The notes under the pieces: generated by a model | What the model was told of the DNA's origin: nothing | Databases searched by the model: none | What the model saw: only the letters and a program-made list of their open reading frames with translations | Shown here: positions 36,727 to 52,319 of the stretch, in pieces | Layout of the letters: each line of letters begins with the position of its first letter | How positions within the stretch are numbered: the stretch's first letter is position 1 | Assembly (NCBI RefSeq): GCF_003144195.1 | Contig: NW_020289996.1 | Location: 559,419-623,418 of the forward strand | Direction of reading: 5' to 3' | DNA length: 64,000 nt | Source of the DNA: Ceraceosorus guamensis | Taxonomy: Eukaryota; Basidiomycota; Exobasidiomycetes; Ceraceosorales; Ceraceosoraceae | Made by a program: the position numbers and the translations under genes

Positions 36727-39700
36727 ATGTATCCGTCTCTCGAGGGTACGCTCTACGTGCAAGCTGGAGGCTGCTTCGCTGGGGATGCGCCCACCCAGTA
36801 CAGACACGCGGAATCCTCCAAGAGAACGCCTGGCACTCCCGCATTTGCGTCGTCCTTGTGGTCCTCTTCACGGATCACTGACCCGGCTTCGAGCGGGTCA
36901 TGGGAGGAGAGGTGGTGCACTTTGAATGCGGGCACACTGTACATGTACACGGACAGGTGAGTTGCTTGCACCTTGACCACCCAGATGCGCCTGTCAGCAG
37001 CTGCGGACACGAGTGCTGAGGCTGCACCACCACCACTCACAACACAGCACGACGGCAAGTGCGACCCCAGAAAGACCCATCAAGTCGGTGTCACTATCGC
37101 ACTACGTCACAGTCCGCAAGATAGACGGACATGATAGCGGATCTAGCGACGATTTACCAGAGTTTGAGCTCATCGCACGAGCGAGCAACACCAATGACGA
37201 CTTTGACGCGCGAGAGCTATCAATTTCCCCGGCCCCAGTGCCCTCTGCGGATACCTCTGCTGAGCAGCGCAAGAGGCATCGTATGCTCCCTCGCTCTGCG
37301 ACGAGCGGCAGTCTCAGTGCCGCATTTCATCGGTGTGCCGACACGTTTACACCTGGATCATCTCGCCAAGCCTCCGAAAGTATGCGAGGTCCTTCGTCTC
37401 CTTCAGCTTCTGCAGGCGTGCATCATTTCTCGCCCTCTGAAGGCCAGGATGACCGCGACGCGTGTGCAGCTCAAGCCGACGGCTTCAAGGAGAATCGACG
37501 AGGAAGCGGACGGTGGACCAAAATGTCGTTGGGCTCCAAGCGTCTTCTCAAATTGTTATCCGGAGGGCCGGACGGATCGTCGCATGTCATGTCACCCACG
37601 TCCAGCGCGTCTTCTCTCTCCAGCCAAGTGCGACATGATCGATCATGGACGTCCAACTCGATGCGAGACTCCAAGAGTCCATCACCGGAATGCGAAAGCG
37701 TTCAATCGCACGGGTCGGCTTGGAGCTACGCTGTTCCCGTCATGCCAACGACCAACATGCGCCTGCGGGCCCCAGACGCCCACGCGCATAGTCGGTGGAC
37801 AGATGCGCTCTGCTGCTCCATCAATCAGAATGGTAGCCCGCGACGGAACTCCGTCTCATCTTCGCGACCTTCGAGCAGACACAAGCGACCTCCTGTCCCC
37901 CTCTTCAACAGCTCCGAGACCTCTCAAATAAATACTTCGCGTTCTACCATGCTGCCAGCATCCCAATCCACGTCTTCAAGGATCATCAGATCTGACTTTA
38001 CGGTTGGGCGGATACTGCGAAGGAGGGAGGGCGAGAATGTTCCCGAGATGTCAGATGCTAATGCAGCTGCCCTGGCGCTTGCTAGGAGGTCCTCTGGAGG
38101 GTCGATGCATCGCTCAAGCCTGAGCGTGCCGCGCGATAGCCACAGCTCGACGTGCAGCAGCGAAGTGAGCGGGGCAAGTCTTCTCAGCGCTCACAGGCGG
38201 CCAAGCACATCGACTGGAACGTCGATCGAAGTGTCGAGGACGAGCTCCTCGAGCGCTCACCGACGGACCGACTCCAAGATCAGCTCGCCTCCACCTGTGC
38301 TCACCGCGTTGAAGCTAGAGAGTATCAACAGACTCTCCTCGCCCAAGTTGCAATCATTCGCCCTCGTAAAGACTTCGGACAGTGCGAGCGGCGTCGAGGG
38401 CGCGAGACCGACCAGCAGTCAAAGCTCCAACAGTACCCTAGACGCGTGGACGCAGGCTGCGAAAGGAGGGTCGGGCAATCAGAGGCAAAGTCCTGCTGTC
38501 GAGTCGCTCGAAGTGCCCGACGACAAGACGTCGGCACAGAGTCGCTTCAACATGCTTCGCAAAGCCTCGGCATCGACCATGACGGGCAGAGAGTTCAATG
38601 GAGCCTGCTCTGGACTTGGGCTGGACCTCGAGCAGATTGGGCGTCCTACAGAATCGAGCTCCTTCGTCTATGGCTCTCGCGTCGGGACCAACAAACGATC
38701 AGCCACCGGCCACGGAGCGACTTCGCCTGTCACGCCTACATCCGCAGAGGGTCATGCGCTCAGTCGACCCTGGTCGAAAGGACAAGGAGGGCGAGAAGCC
38801 AGCAACGAATCTTTGCGCGCGCCCGATCATCCTTATGGCTACGGGTCCATTCTAAGCGCGAGCGTATCGAGCGAATCACTGTCTTCATCTTCGTCCTCTG
38901 CACGCAAGGCTGGATTCATGCGCACGCCTTCGCTGTTCAATCTTGCTGCGAGGTTTGGCGGCAACAGCTCGATGAGACCGCCACGGCCGAATAGGCGACA
39001 CATCGAGGCCAGAAGCTCGACCATCGACTCTTGCTCCCCGAGCTCCGAGTTCGTCAAGTCCGACGAAAGACAGGATACCAGCGTCATGACTGGCGACGCG
39101 AGCATTGACAAACGTCTTGCGAATAAGCGTTGTCAAGCTGTAGCTGACGATTCGGTCAAGGGGTCATCGTCCCTACCTGTCATCAGTCTAGCCTCCTGCA
39201 CCGATGTGCAAGATGGCAACGGTCGCCAACGCAATGCAGGTCCAGCACTGTTCCCTGCAAGTCAAGCAATGGCTCAACAAGGCTCCAGTAGAACGACTGC
39301 ATCGGATCTGACTTCGCCTTGCTTATCTGACGCATCTACTGCTGGTCCAACGACTCCGGGAAGCCCCATGTGGTCGAGGCACGGGTTTGAATTGGCACCG
39401 ATCAGTCCTCAGACTGAGAAACCGACGCGCAGATCGCCTCGTACTGAGATGAAAGCCCTTCCGCATTCGTCTCCCCCGGTCGTTGAGCGCATCTTGCCGC
39501 CGGATGAGCTCATTGCGACGATTGATCGCATTCGAGCTTTTGAGATCGCCAGCGCAGACGCCGAGCCTCGAGCCTTCCCTTCCCCTGGCATGCGATCAGC
39601 ACGACCCCGTACCAGTCCCACGCTGCTGAAGCCTGCTGCATTTGGTCAGTCGCCATCCCCCGTGCTGAGCACATTTGGATCTCCTCCGGCACGAGAAGCC

Positions 39701-40246
39701 GGTCTCTCGCCGCACCCTAATCGAAGCATGGAGTCGCAGCTGCCTGCAGACCACAAGCTTGCTCCGAGACCGCTGGATGGCTTTCAACATTCGCTCCCTG
39801 CTCCACCGCGATTGGCGAAACGGCCAAGCAGGCTACTAATCGCGAGTGGGATGGTGTCAAGCGCAGAGTTGACTCCTTTCGAAGCCGCACAGCCCAGTGC
39901 AGATTCTTCAGGAAGCGCGACTCCTGTAGGCTCAGCGACTTACAGCAAGGATGATCTTGCTCCTCTGAAGCAGGCCGTGCCCCGTATATCGGCGGAGGGT
40001 GAAAGACCATGGACTACCGGAACACGTATTCGCGGCACCAGCTTCTCCACGATGGGCGTCAAGAGCTCGCCTGCACCTTCTCCGACCGCTTCGCCGGTGC
40101 GAACGCGAACGACGACTTCTCTTGCTGGCACCCCTTCTTCCACACGACATCGATCTAGTAACCTATCCACTTCCACTTCCACTTCCACCTCGCTCTCGTC
40201 TCAGTGGGAGAACAATTGGACGAGCCGCGATGCTGCTGCGTGCTAG
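36727..40246 (+). CDS. PH-domain protein with the PH fold split by a disordered insert
   Basis: Exons 36727-36956 and 37021-40246 join (acceptor GCTGAG, the one that keeps phase) to 1151 residues. The N-terminus reads EGTLYVQAG, then SWEERWCTLNAGTLYMYTDR, the first strands of a pleckstrin homology domain with its typical W-x-x-R-W. Further strands follow (IKSVSLSHYVTVRKIDG, FELIARAS). Residues about 135-330 are Ser-rich and disordered, and only then comes TNMRLRAPDAHAHSRWTDAL, which looks like the last strand and the C-terminal helix with its conserved Trp. The remaining 800 residues are Ser/Thr/Pro-rich with many SP/TP and R-x-x-S sites, so probably heavily phosphorylated. A role in phosphoinositide-linked signalling or polarity at the membrane is inferred from the PH domain only. 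The ATG at 36727 is the first in frame. Confidence 0.78.
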
Positions 40247-44164
<3,918 letters not shown>

Positions 44165-45503
44165 ATGCCCTTTGCGTAGCGACTCGGGCTCTGGAGCACA
44201 ATGCGCGAGCGCCACGGCTTGCACAATAGAACGCAAAGTTAGGGCATTGCAAAACGCGAAATTTGCTTAGAGCTCGGTCTGTGCGTTGAGTGCTTATTCA
44301 TCTGGCGACCAAAAGTATAGACACGGAATGCATGCTAAACCATCCGGGATCTGCCAAGACTGCAAGCCCGCGGCTGACCCGACAAGCGAGTGGCTGAGTT
44401 GGTCTTTCGGTCGGAGGGAGGGCAGGGTACAAAGCGGTATCCTCGCAAACCTTACTGTCCTGACCCAATCACCTCTACAGTGGCCGTTCAGCCCCTCTTT
44501 AGAGCGCCTGCATGCACCGCCAACCGGCGCTGTCAAGCATCGTTGTAAATGCTTGGGTGCTGCTTGCCGCCATGGCCTCGCACGCCGCCCGATTACTTTT
44601 GACGCCACGCTGATGGGGTCGGCGAGCGACTCCTCGGTCTCCCTCGACGCCCGATCGTCCCGCACCACGGGGCGGCGGCGGAAGCCTTTCGGGACGGGTG
44701 GTCATGATCGAGGAAGAGAATCGATCAGCGGCGCAGCGCAGACAAGCTGCATATACACGCAGCCTCGGGTCACTTGGCTCGGCGTATCATCGTCTCGCAA
44801 GACTGACGCGTAAGGCGTAAGCGCTTCGACCAGCGATCATGAAGGAGCCAACGATTCAGGGACTCCTGGCTTCCTTTGCTGACCAGCGCTGAGAAGAGGT
44901 GGCGAGTGGCCATGTGGCCGGTGGCAAGGCCGTTCGCGAGTGCATGTCCAGCGCGCGTGCGCAAAGGTCGCCTAGCTCTTCTAGCCCATTGCACAACGAG
45001 CCAGATCCATGCGCTCGATTTTGGACTGCCAGGTCCGAGTTTGGAGCTATTGACTCGCAATGGGAAAGACTGTCGCTAGCCCGCGCATTACGGCGCTTCG
45101 CTGGTCGGTCGGTCGGTCGGTCGGTCAATTTGTGTGCAGACCGTTTGCGCCACTGCCGCGTTGCCCGGGAATTCGCAGCGCTTAGAAGGAGCAAGCTTCG
45201 AAGGGCGAGCGCCACCGCACTGCGGCTCGCTATGGCCCTTTTTGCCTCTTCCTCGAGTCGGCGCCGTGCGTGTGGCATGTTTTACGGATCAGGCAGGCTC
45301 GGGCGCGATGAAGAAGGTTTAAGAAGGCCGTTCAAACCCATCGTCCCTTTCTTGTTGGCTCCAAGCTCATCCTTCCACTTTTGCTTTAACCACCTGGCGT
45401 GCTGGCGCGCAAGTCTTCTTGTTCTTCCAGTCCAATTCAAAGTTCTATACATCCGCAGGATCGGGACGTTTTTTTCCCCCCTTTTTTTTTGTGGCTAGCA
45501 ATC
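44165..45503. other. Intergenic, 1.3 kb
   Basis: No supported gene. It ends in a homopyrimidine tract at 45469-45490 (T, C, then T runs) directly before the next start codon, a typical fungal promoter feature near transcription starts. A (GGTC)n repeat lies at 45102-45127. Confidence 0.55.
45102..45127 (+). repeat. (GGTC)n microsatellite
   Basis: About six perfect tetranucleotide units, 0.4 kb upstream of the Kex2-site-rich secreted protein gene. Confidence 0.9.
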
Positions 45504-46679
45504 ATGCGTTTCTCCGCTGCTTTCGCAGCGCTCGTCATCTTTGTGGCTGTTGCTACTTCTGCTTTCGCAGAGCCGACGTCCGAGGTCGACTCCCTGAAGG
45601 TCAAAGTCGTTCGTCGAGCACCCAGCATTCGGGTCGAAAGCGACAAGGCAGCCATTGATGAGCCTCGCTCCCAGAGTGACGGATTTTCGGCATCGCCTCT
45701 CGGACTCGCTCGTCATCAACCCCACAGCGAATCGGGGTCGAGTGCAAAGTCCAGACCTCGCCTTCGTCTCTCTAAGCGCGCGCAGGCGAAGCTGAACAAA
45801 AGAACCAAGGCGGCTGCCGCTACTGCCAATGCAGCTCCTATCGGCAAGCGCGCTTCTCAAAGTGGTCCTGAAGTTGTGACCGTGCTGGTCGCGCGCAATG
45901 TACCAATGGGACTCATTCACCAAGCTCTCAAGATGAACATGGAACGTCGCGAGGATGCACCTTCCTTTGTAGGCGACGGAGGTGAATCTTCCATCGAGCG
46001 ACGAGAGTTGTCCATGCTGGACCCTCGCTGCTTCGGCATGAGCGACAAGGACGTGCTTCGCCATCCCTACGAGGATCGCAAATACATCCGCACACAGATA
46101 AGAGCGTCCGAAAAAGCTGCAAAGAAGGTCGTCAAGGCTGCCAGTTGGAAAAGCGAGGCGCACATGACCGAAGACAGACGTCCCAGCAATCGCAGCCTCC
46201 TTTCGCAGCTTTTCAGATACTTCTCGCCTCACAAGCGCAGTCTCGAAGAGGAAGAGGAGCATCAACGGTCTCAGCATCTCTCCAAGCGAGAGCTGTGCAG
46301 ACGCGATGACCCAACCTCGATGCTCGATCCGCGCTGCGGGTACGATAGCGACACCGACTCGGACGACGGTCGCCGCATCAGAAAGGTCGGCAAGTCCACC
46401 CCATCCATTAGAAAGGCTTGGGACAGTGTGAACGCTGGTGCCAACTACTTTCATCTGGGCCAGATCAGGCGCCCGCATCTGGGAGGCATCTGGAACAAGC
46501 TGACGAGGTACTTCAAGATTCATCGACGTGGACTGGACAAGCGCGGAGAGGAGCAGCACGAGCTGTTCCTGAGAGACTTTTGTAGACGAGACATTTTGCG
46601 CGTCTCGATGGAAAGAAGACAAGCTCGGGAGCTGGAACGTCGCCAAGTCGGATCGGCGCCTGGCGGTGATGCCGCTTGA
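45504..46679 (+). CDS. Secreted protein rich in Kex2 sites with internal repeats; possible peptide precursor
   Basis: A single exon of 391 residues. Residues 1-22 are a clear signal peptide (MRFSAAFAALVIFVAVATSA, then FA). The rest carries at least twelve dibasic KR or RR sites (VVRRAP, LSKRAQ, LNKRTK, IGKRAS, MERRED, IERREL, PHKRSL, LSKREL, CRRDDP, HRRGLDKRGEE, MERRQA, LERRQV) spread through the chain, the pattern of a precursor cut by the Golgi protease Kex2. Segments repeat: SMLDPRC occurs twice, CRRD twice (ELCRRDD, DFCRRDI), and RYFSPHKRSLEEE matches RYFKIHRRGLDKR. Only a few Cys exist, nearly all within these repeats. It could be a Kex2-processed repeat protein, a ribosomal-peptide precursor, or a wall or effector protein. 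Function is unknown; no modifying enzymes are seen beside it. Confidence 0.75.
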   Translation: MRFSAAFAALVIFVAVATSAFAEPTSEVDSLKVKVVRRAPSIRVESDKAAIDEPRSQSDGFSASPLGLARHQPHSESGSSAKSRPRLRLSKRAQAKLNKRTKAAAATANAAPIGKRASQSGPEVVTVLVARNVPMGLIHQALKMNMERREDAPSFVGDGGESSIERRELSMLDPRCFGMSDKDVLRHPYEDRKYIRTQIRASEKAAKKVVKAASWKSEAHMTEDRRPSNRSLLSQLFRYFSPHKRSLEEEEEHQRSQHLSKRELCRRDDPTSMLDPRCGYDSDTDSDDGRRIRKVGKSTPSIRKAWDSVNAGANYFHLGQIRRPHLGGIWNKLTRYFKIHRRGLDKRGEEQHELFLRDFCRRDILRVSMERRQARELERRQVGSAPGGDAA

Positions 46680-46958
46680 GCAGCAGCGGGGGAGGCGAAC
46701 GTGAGGGCCGGCGCGACCGTGGGACCAATGGCCTCATTTGAAGAAGGGCCGACAGTTAGCGTGGCGGGTCACAAACAATCGACGCTGCGATAGTAATGCA
46801 ATTGAAGTGGGTGAGGATCGAGTGACTCTGACTCTTGAGCTGTGAAATTAGAGAAAGACGGTGACACAAAGTAAGGCAGCAGGCGTGCGAGTGAGGTTTG
46901 GAAGGCAGAGGCAGAGACTTTTGGGGTAAGGCGTGAAAGACAAGGGCCAGCCAAGACT

Positions 46959-48655
46959 TTAGAGATCCTTGGCCACTTTATTGGCCTCCAACAACGCAGC
47001 AAAGAGTTCGCAGACTGCTTCTGTCCTGGTATTGTCTCGGTCAGGCAGCCAAATTTGTAGGTAGCCCGACAGCGCTTCGGCCCTTAAAGCCCACTTTTCC
47101 ATCTTGAGAGCCGAAATTTCTCGCTTAAAGTCTCGTATATTGATCTCTTCTTTGCGAAGGAGCTGTTCAGCAGATTTCGTCTTTGACAAAAGTGCCAAAT
47201 CCTTGGAATGAAAGGTGGTCTGCCTATCTGCAGTATCCTCGGGTTGAGCCGTTGAGGATCCGCTGCTCTCCGAGGCGCAATCTTCAGTGCCATGCACGTC
47301 ATGCTGAGGTTCAACTGGTCGACGATGTGCCGCACCCCTCTCTCGAGCAGCCATTGCCTCGTGCACTTCCATCCTGCGACCTCCTAGCAACCTTGCAGAG
47401 TCTCGTGCGTCCCCAGTGCTATTGAGCAGATCGGTAGCTGCTATCAATCGAGCGTTTGCACGACGCAGAAGCGAATTTCTGATATGGCGAAGTCGGAAGT
47501 GCATTTCCAACAGCAGCAACACTCGTCCAGAGAATCCAAGGCTGTCAGGCCAGGGATGGAGTCCCAACGTCAGTCATGCAGCACGAAAGCATTGGAAGGA
47601 CCGCTGATCAGAATTCATCGCCCGCACTCACATCAGTCCAATCCTCTCCGTCTTGGTCCTGCTTCTGAGTCCAAAGCCTGACACGATCCGATACCTCAGG
47701 CTGTTTTTCTCTCCCACCATGAAGCCTTTGTGCATATGACCCAAGTACGAAGCCAGCTCCAAAGTCTCACCGGTGATGATCATGAGCTCAGCCGAGTGTT
47801 GTGCCAGCAGATGAAAGCTCTGATACAGATTGTAGTACAACTTTGCCAACTGGGCATTGCGACCGGTTGCGTGAGCCTCATCAGGATGGTTCAATTGATC
47901 ATCCTTTCTCAAATCCGTCCACTTCTCCGTGCTGTTGATGATGACCCCTGTTCTATCCCTTCTTCGCCCATGGAACAAAGGGAATTGGAACTTTGTAAAG
48001 TCCACCATGGTTCGAAAGGCGGCATATGTGAAACGGCTTAGAGTCAGAAGTGTTTGAGCGCCGCTGAGGAATTCGGACGTGGCTAGTAAACGTTGAAGGG
48101 CTTGGCGACGAGTCGAGGATCGAAAGATCATGAAGAGTAACAATGGCGAGACAGCGCTGAGCTTCCTCTTTGGAGACGATAAGAGAGAATAAACGAGCAA
48201 AAGAGCTGCCTCGCCAAGATGCTGTGGCAGCAAGAGGGGTCCAATCAACAGTTGCACTCGGTCACCTACCGATCTGCGCAAGGTGAGCTTGCGCTACTTA
48301 CCATGACGGCTTCCAGCCCATCCCAGCTTCCCAGCAAGTTCCCAAACGCCCTCTTCCATCCTCGGGCTGCGTGCGGTGTGAGCCAAGTCTGCAACCTGTG
48401 ATCCACAATGCTAGCAGCTCGTCCAGCAAACGATCCAGCCACATCCACTTCGTCTGTGCCTCCTCCTCGTCGTCCAGCTATCGAGGCGCGCGCACCATCT
48501 TCTCCCTCCGTACCTGCCTTTGCTTGCTCGTTCGAAGTGCCGCCCCTCTCGTCCTCATGTAGTGCACTGGCCGGTATGAATGTGGTCACGCCGCCACCGT
48601 ATCTGTTGCGAGAGGCAGAGCTGCAGCCTGAGCCCGATGCTTGCGTGTTCGACAT
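46959..48655 (-). CDS. Probable PEX11-family peroxisomal membrane protein
   Basis: Exons (5' to 3') 48302-48655, 47632-48221 and 46959-47541 join in frame to 508 residues, starting MSNTQASGSG. A disordered N-terminus leads to LGSWDGLEAVMHLGEAALLL, resembling the PEX11 pattern in which a short amphipathic helix is followed by a repeated helical bundle. Then come QALQRLLATSEFLSGAQTLL, RFTYAAFRTMVDFTKFQFP and SFHLLAQHSAELMIITGETLELASYLG. The C-terminal part (EEINIRDFKREISALKMEKW) is charged and helical. PEX11 proteins bend and elongate peroxisomal membranes before fission. The match is by pattern only and the protein is longer than most PEX11, so another membrane-associated helical family is possible. 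The alternative start further upstream (48853) lacks support. Confidence 0.5.
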
Positions 48656-49289
48656 GATGACGCCGTCTCGCAGCTGGCCCAGCGGACGCTCTCCAGAGCC
48701 GAAGCTATGATGTCGCGGGGGAGCGAGATTGTCAGGAATGAGGTGGTATGGTCGTGAGTGCGAGAAACGGCAAGCACAGGTGGGTGTCAGAAGTCGTATG
48801 AAAAGTGGATCAATCAAACGACGCATACAAACACGATTATTCACGATTCGCAATCGGCATGATTGCTACGCATGGCGCGTTGCACGGTTCGCGACCGAGG
48901 TTCGAGAGCAGAGGCGCTCCCACCTCCAATTTCATACCCAAGGCTTTACTTGCAGTCAGTCCACCCACGAGACTTTGAGTCATTCTGAATGAGTGGAGGC
49001 TCACCATTTGATGCAATGACTGGTACATCGAGCTCAAATCAAGCGTCGGGCAAGACTCCTTACCACGCGTTGTACCCTCAGAAGAGTAGCCAAATCCAAT
49101 GGCGAGAGGGTCCTATCGAACCCTCTGTGCTTCCAATAAGCGCCTTGGTGGATGCCTGTCCGTTTGCCTCGCCTTGGGCATTCAACAATCAGAGTGCGAA
49201 GTTGTATGTGTAAATTGGCTCGAAGGGCTCTAACATGTTTGTAATTGAGCGAAAGGGGAGGGCGATGGAACGTTTCGATCGACACACGC
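48656..49289. other. Intergenic, 0.6 kb
   Basis: Promoter of the PEX11-like gene (-) and 3' region of ATP7 (-). It contains a dispersed motif copy, ATTCACGATTCG, at 48839-48850. Nothing coding is supported. Confidence 0.55.
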
Positions 49290-50416
49290 TTAGGTGACGG
49301 AAAGGTTGCCAAACTTCTCGTCGTAGCCGGGCACAGTCCACTTGCCCTTCTTGACCATCTCCTCCACCGTCTTGCCGATCTCGGGACGCGCAGCAATGAC
49401 TTCCCCGACGGTGAGCTGATCAAAGGGACGAGCGTCCTCGATGTTTTTGAGCGTAGCCTTCAGGTCCTTCAGCTCCGACTCGATCTTGGAAGCCGTCGCT
49501 TGGGCTTGCTCCACCTGGTGCAAATCAATCGAAAGGGATGTCAGCACTACACTCTGTCTGCGGTACGTCGCATTCGATATCCGTGACATGGTAAAACCCA
49601 GCAGACCACCCCAACATCATACCGCATAGCCCATCACTCGCTGTCTGACTCCGATGCAATTTGGCATCTCCAACACTCACAGCTTTGGCCTCGAAAGCAT
49701 CGATAGATTTGAGTTGAGCTCCGACATCATAGCTGACCGGCTTGAACTCCTTGAGAATCTTCTCTGCCTGTGCTACTACATCTTGGTTCTGTTGGCGAGA
49801 AGGGTCGTATCGAGGATCAGCCCTATGCTCCGCTCGTGCCACAGTCGCGACGTATGAACGCGTATGGTAGACAATTGCAGATTGAGAGTGCTTGGCGACA
49901 GCATGGCTCGTCATCAGATCGCCCCCACGTCTGTGATAGATCTATCCCAAACCTCTTCTAAACCCTTGAACTCTTGCACGCCCGCTCCTGTGACGCCCGT
50001 TACTAATCCCACCCTGCTGGCGATCTTTCTCTCTCATCGAGAGACACCATTGTATGCGCACCTTGAGAGTGCTCCTATAGTGAGCAATGTCGACATCGGT
50101 GCTTTGAGCCTGAAGGGCCGTCAAGGCTCTACGAGCATCCTCGCTTCTCTTTCTAAAAGATTGCAAAGAAGCAGTGGTGTTCTTTCCCAGGCCGAGGCTT
50201 TGCGGTAGCAGCGTGGTGAGGAGGCAGGTGTCAGCACGGATCGTACGGTTGGATGGAAGGCGGCCTTTGTTACCGAAGACCGTTCTGCGCGCCTTCCAAC
50301 CTGAACACCTTCACTAGTCACGCGCCTGACCCGGCCAGCGTCCCTCCTTCACAGAAAGCTCTCCTCCCAACTCACGCCGAGGAGATACGACTCCAGTTTG
50401 GTGCAGCAGCTGACAT
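49290..50416 (-). CDS. ATP7: Mitochondrial ATP synthase subunit d (peripheral stalk)
   Basis: Exons (5' to 3') 50376-50416, 50062-50197, 49681-49788 and 49290-49514 join to 169 residues (yeast 174). The product starts MSAAAPNWSRISSALGLGKN and contains SFRKRSEDARRALTALQAQS, DIAHYRSTLKNQDVVAQAEK, EFKPVSYDV, ARPFDQLTVGEV and the family's signature end EEMVKKGKWTVPGYDEKFGN. Subunit d is part of the stator stalk that stops the F1 head from rotating, on the matrix side of the inner membrane. As in yeast there is no long cleavable presequence. Introns are longer than elsewhere in the window (178, 273 and 166 nt). It is divergent from RPS25, with about 1 kb between them. Confidence 0.95.
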
Positions 50417-51463
50417 GTTGGCCGGTGGTGTGTGTCGGTTGTCAGAGTGGTGAAACAAGAAATCTGTAGCAATGTGCAGCGTCGTCACGAGTCGCTCGCC
50501 ATACGATGCGCTCAAGCAGCCGGCCAGCTTCACCGGCTGCCTTGCTAGCCAGCTGATGCAGCTGCTGCATGCCTCCTGCTGCTGATCATCTTGCTTGCCC
50601 TCAAGCATGCTTCCCGCAAACTCCTCGCAACCTTCTCGCTCACGCGCAAGTCGTGCGGTGCGCTATAGACATCAGACACACGCACGCGCGCCTACGCATC
50701 AGCACGGCGGGGACGGACGCTGCTTCCAAGCATGCGCACGTCCCGTGCAAGCCCGGCCGGGTCGAGCACGTACAGCAGTCAGTCAGTGGAGTGCCAGCGC
50801 GTGGCTCGCGCTCGTCTGGTGCCTGCTGCTGCACGACTTTTGACCTCTGTGCGTGAGATTTTGCCACGTGGCTCAATCTCGCCCGCACGCAAATTCTCGC
50901 GCGGCGGAAAGTTGCTGCTTGCGCGCCGCTGCGGGGCATTCGTCAGGCTCTATGCCAGCGTACGTTTCTCCAACCCGTCTTCTTGACCATCAGCACTCTT
51001 TATCGATTCACGTATCCTCAAGATTGCCCAAGGTGAGTAATATCTAGCGTTGCTGGCAAGGAAGGCAAGGTGGAAGCGCTGGACCGAGGGAACGGTCGGA
51101 TTTGCAGGAGAGAGGTTGGCCGCTTAGCACACGATGGTTGACAAGATGAGCAGGAACAAGAATACGGGGGGCGAATGGCAAACACGCTGCATTGAAAAAG
51201 GGCTCCGCGAGCTTGTTCACTCGTCACCGGCAGGCCTTTTTTGGGTTTCCAGATCTAGTGGGCTTGCGTTGCACCAGCAGGGTCGGCGTGGCTCCGCGCA
51301 AAGGTGCCCATCATGCTACATGGCGCTTGCATGAGAGCCGGTAGGTCCATTCCAGGCGCACCGCCTGCAAGCACACGATCACGGAAGCCTCCAGTCTCGC
51401 TGTCTCTTCAGTCTCGCTATTGCTTTAGCCGCTCATCCGCCATCATTCCGAAACCATCTTCAG
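50417..51463. other. Divergent promoter region, ATP7 / RPS25
   Basis: About 1 kb. It contains GTCACGAGTC at 50484-50493. The segment 51400-51463 before the RPS25 start is pyrimidine-rich, as is common for ribosomal-protein genes. A GTGAGT-like site at 51033 could mark a leader intron. No coding frame is supported. Confidence 0.5.
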
Positions 51464-51876
51464 ATGCCGCCCAAGAAGTCGGCAATTCTCGCTGCGGCGA
51501 CCAAGACTGCCAAGAAGAAGAAGTGGTCCAAGGGCAAGGTCAAGGACAAGGTGAGTTGGCATTGCGATTGCTTGGGTATGATGCGGAAATTTCACGTCGC
51601 GGTCACAAACAGCCTTAGAGAAACTCACCCTCGGGTTACCTTTGTCTGATCTGCTAGGCACAAAACATGGTCGTGCTCGACAGGCCCACCTACGACAAGA
51701 TCCTCAAAGAGGTTCCCACCTTCAAGATGATTAGCCAGTCCACATTGATTGACCGAATGAAGATCAACGGATCATTGGCTCGCGTTGCCATCCAACACTT
51801 GGTTCGCGAGGGTCAGATCAAGAAGGTCATTCATCACCGTGGTCAATTGGTGTACACCAGGGTTGGAAGCGACTAG
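51464..51876 (+). CDS. RPS25: 40S ribosomal protein eS25
   Basis: Exons 51464-51550 and 51658-51876 join to 101 residues. It starts MPPKKSAILAAATKTAKKKK with a Lys-rich tail, then SKGKVKDKAQNMVVLDRPTY, FKMISQSTLIDRMKINGSLA and the conserved end EGQIKKVIHHRGQLVYTR. This is the full-length eS25 winged-helix protein of the small-subunit head, near the E site and important for IRES-driven initiation. The single intron falls at the end of the basic N-terminal extension. Confidence 0.97.
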
Positions 51877-52319
51877 GTATGCCCAGAGATGGAATTTTCC
51901 AAGGTGAGTGAAGTGACGAGGTTGCAATAGGTCGTTTGAACCGCTATCATACGTGTTTGGTGGCCTGCGGTACTCACCACGCCAAGCTTTCATCTGCCTT
52001 GACTTACCTAGGCGAATCCTCGAACGCCGACCCATCAGTCAATCTCCTCATTGTGTACCACAACCCAAAAGACCAGTCAAGCACCTTCATGCCACGCCAG
52101 TCATCAAGCTCTACTTTGCAGAATGATGAATACATGCGTTCCCGGTATATTTTCTAGTGCGGTCGGCGAGAAAATGTATCGCTTGGTCCCTGGCAAGACG
52201 AAACGAAATTGCGTCACTGCGTGCGGACGCCTTGTCTGTCTGCCATCGCTTTGACCACACATCATGTTGAGAGGTTCGGCAGCGGCACGATCATGATTGC
52301 GGTGCTTGAGCGACATGAA
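51877..52319. other. Convergent intergenic region, 0.44 kb
   Basis: 3' ends of RPS25 (+) and FOL3 (-). Nothing further is supported. Confidence 0.6.

Noticed and set aside
44286-45498. Open frames between MET3 and the secreted repeat protein
   Set aside because: Composition is not protein-like and frames overlap on both strands without splice logic.
45495-46646. 383-codon minus-strand frame opposite the Kex2-site-rich protein
   Set aside because: The plus strand has a signal peptide and internal repeats; the minus frame has neither.
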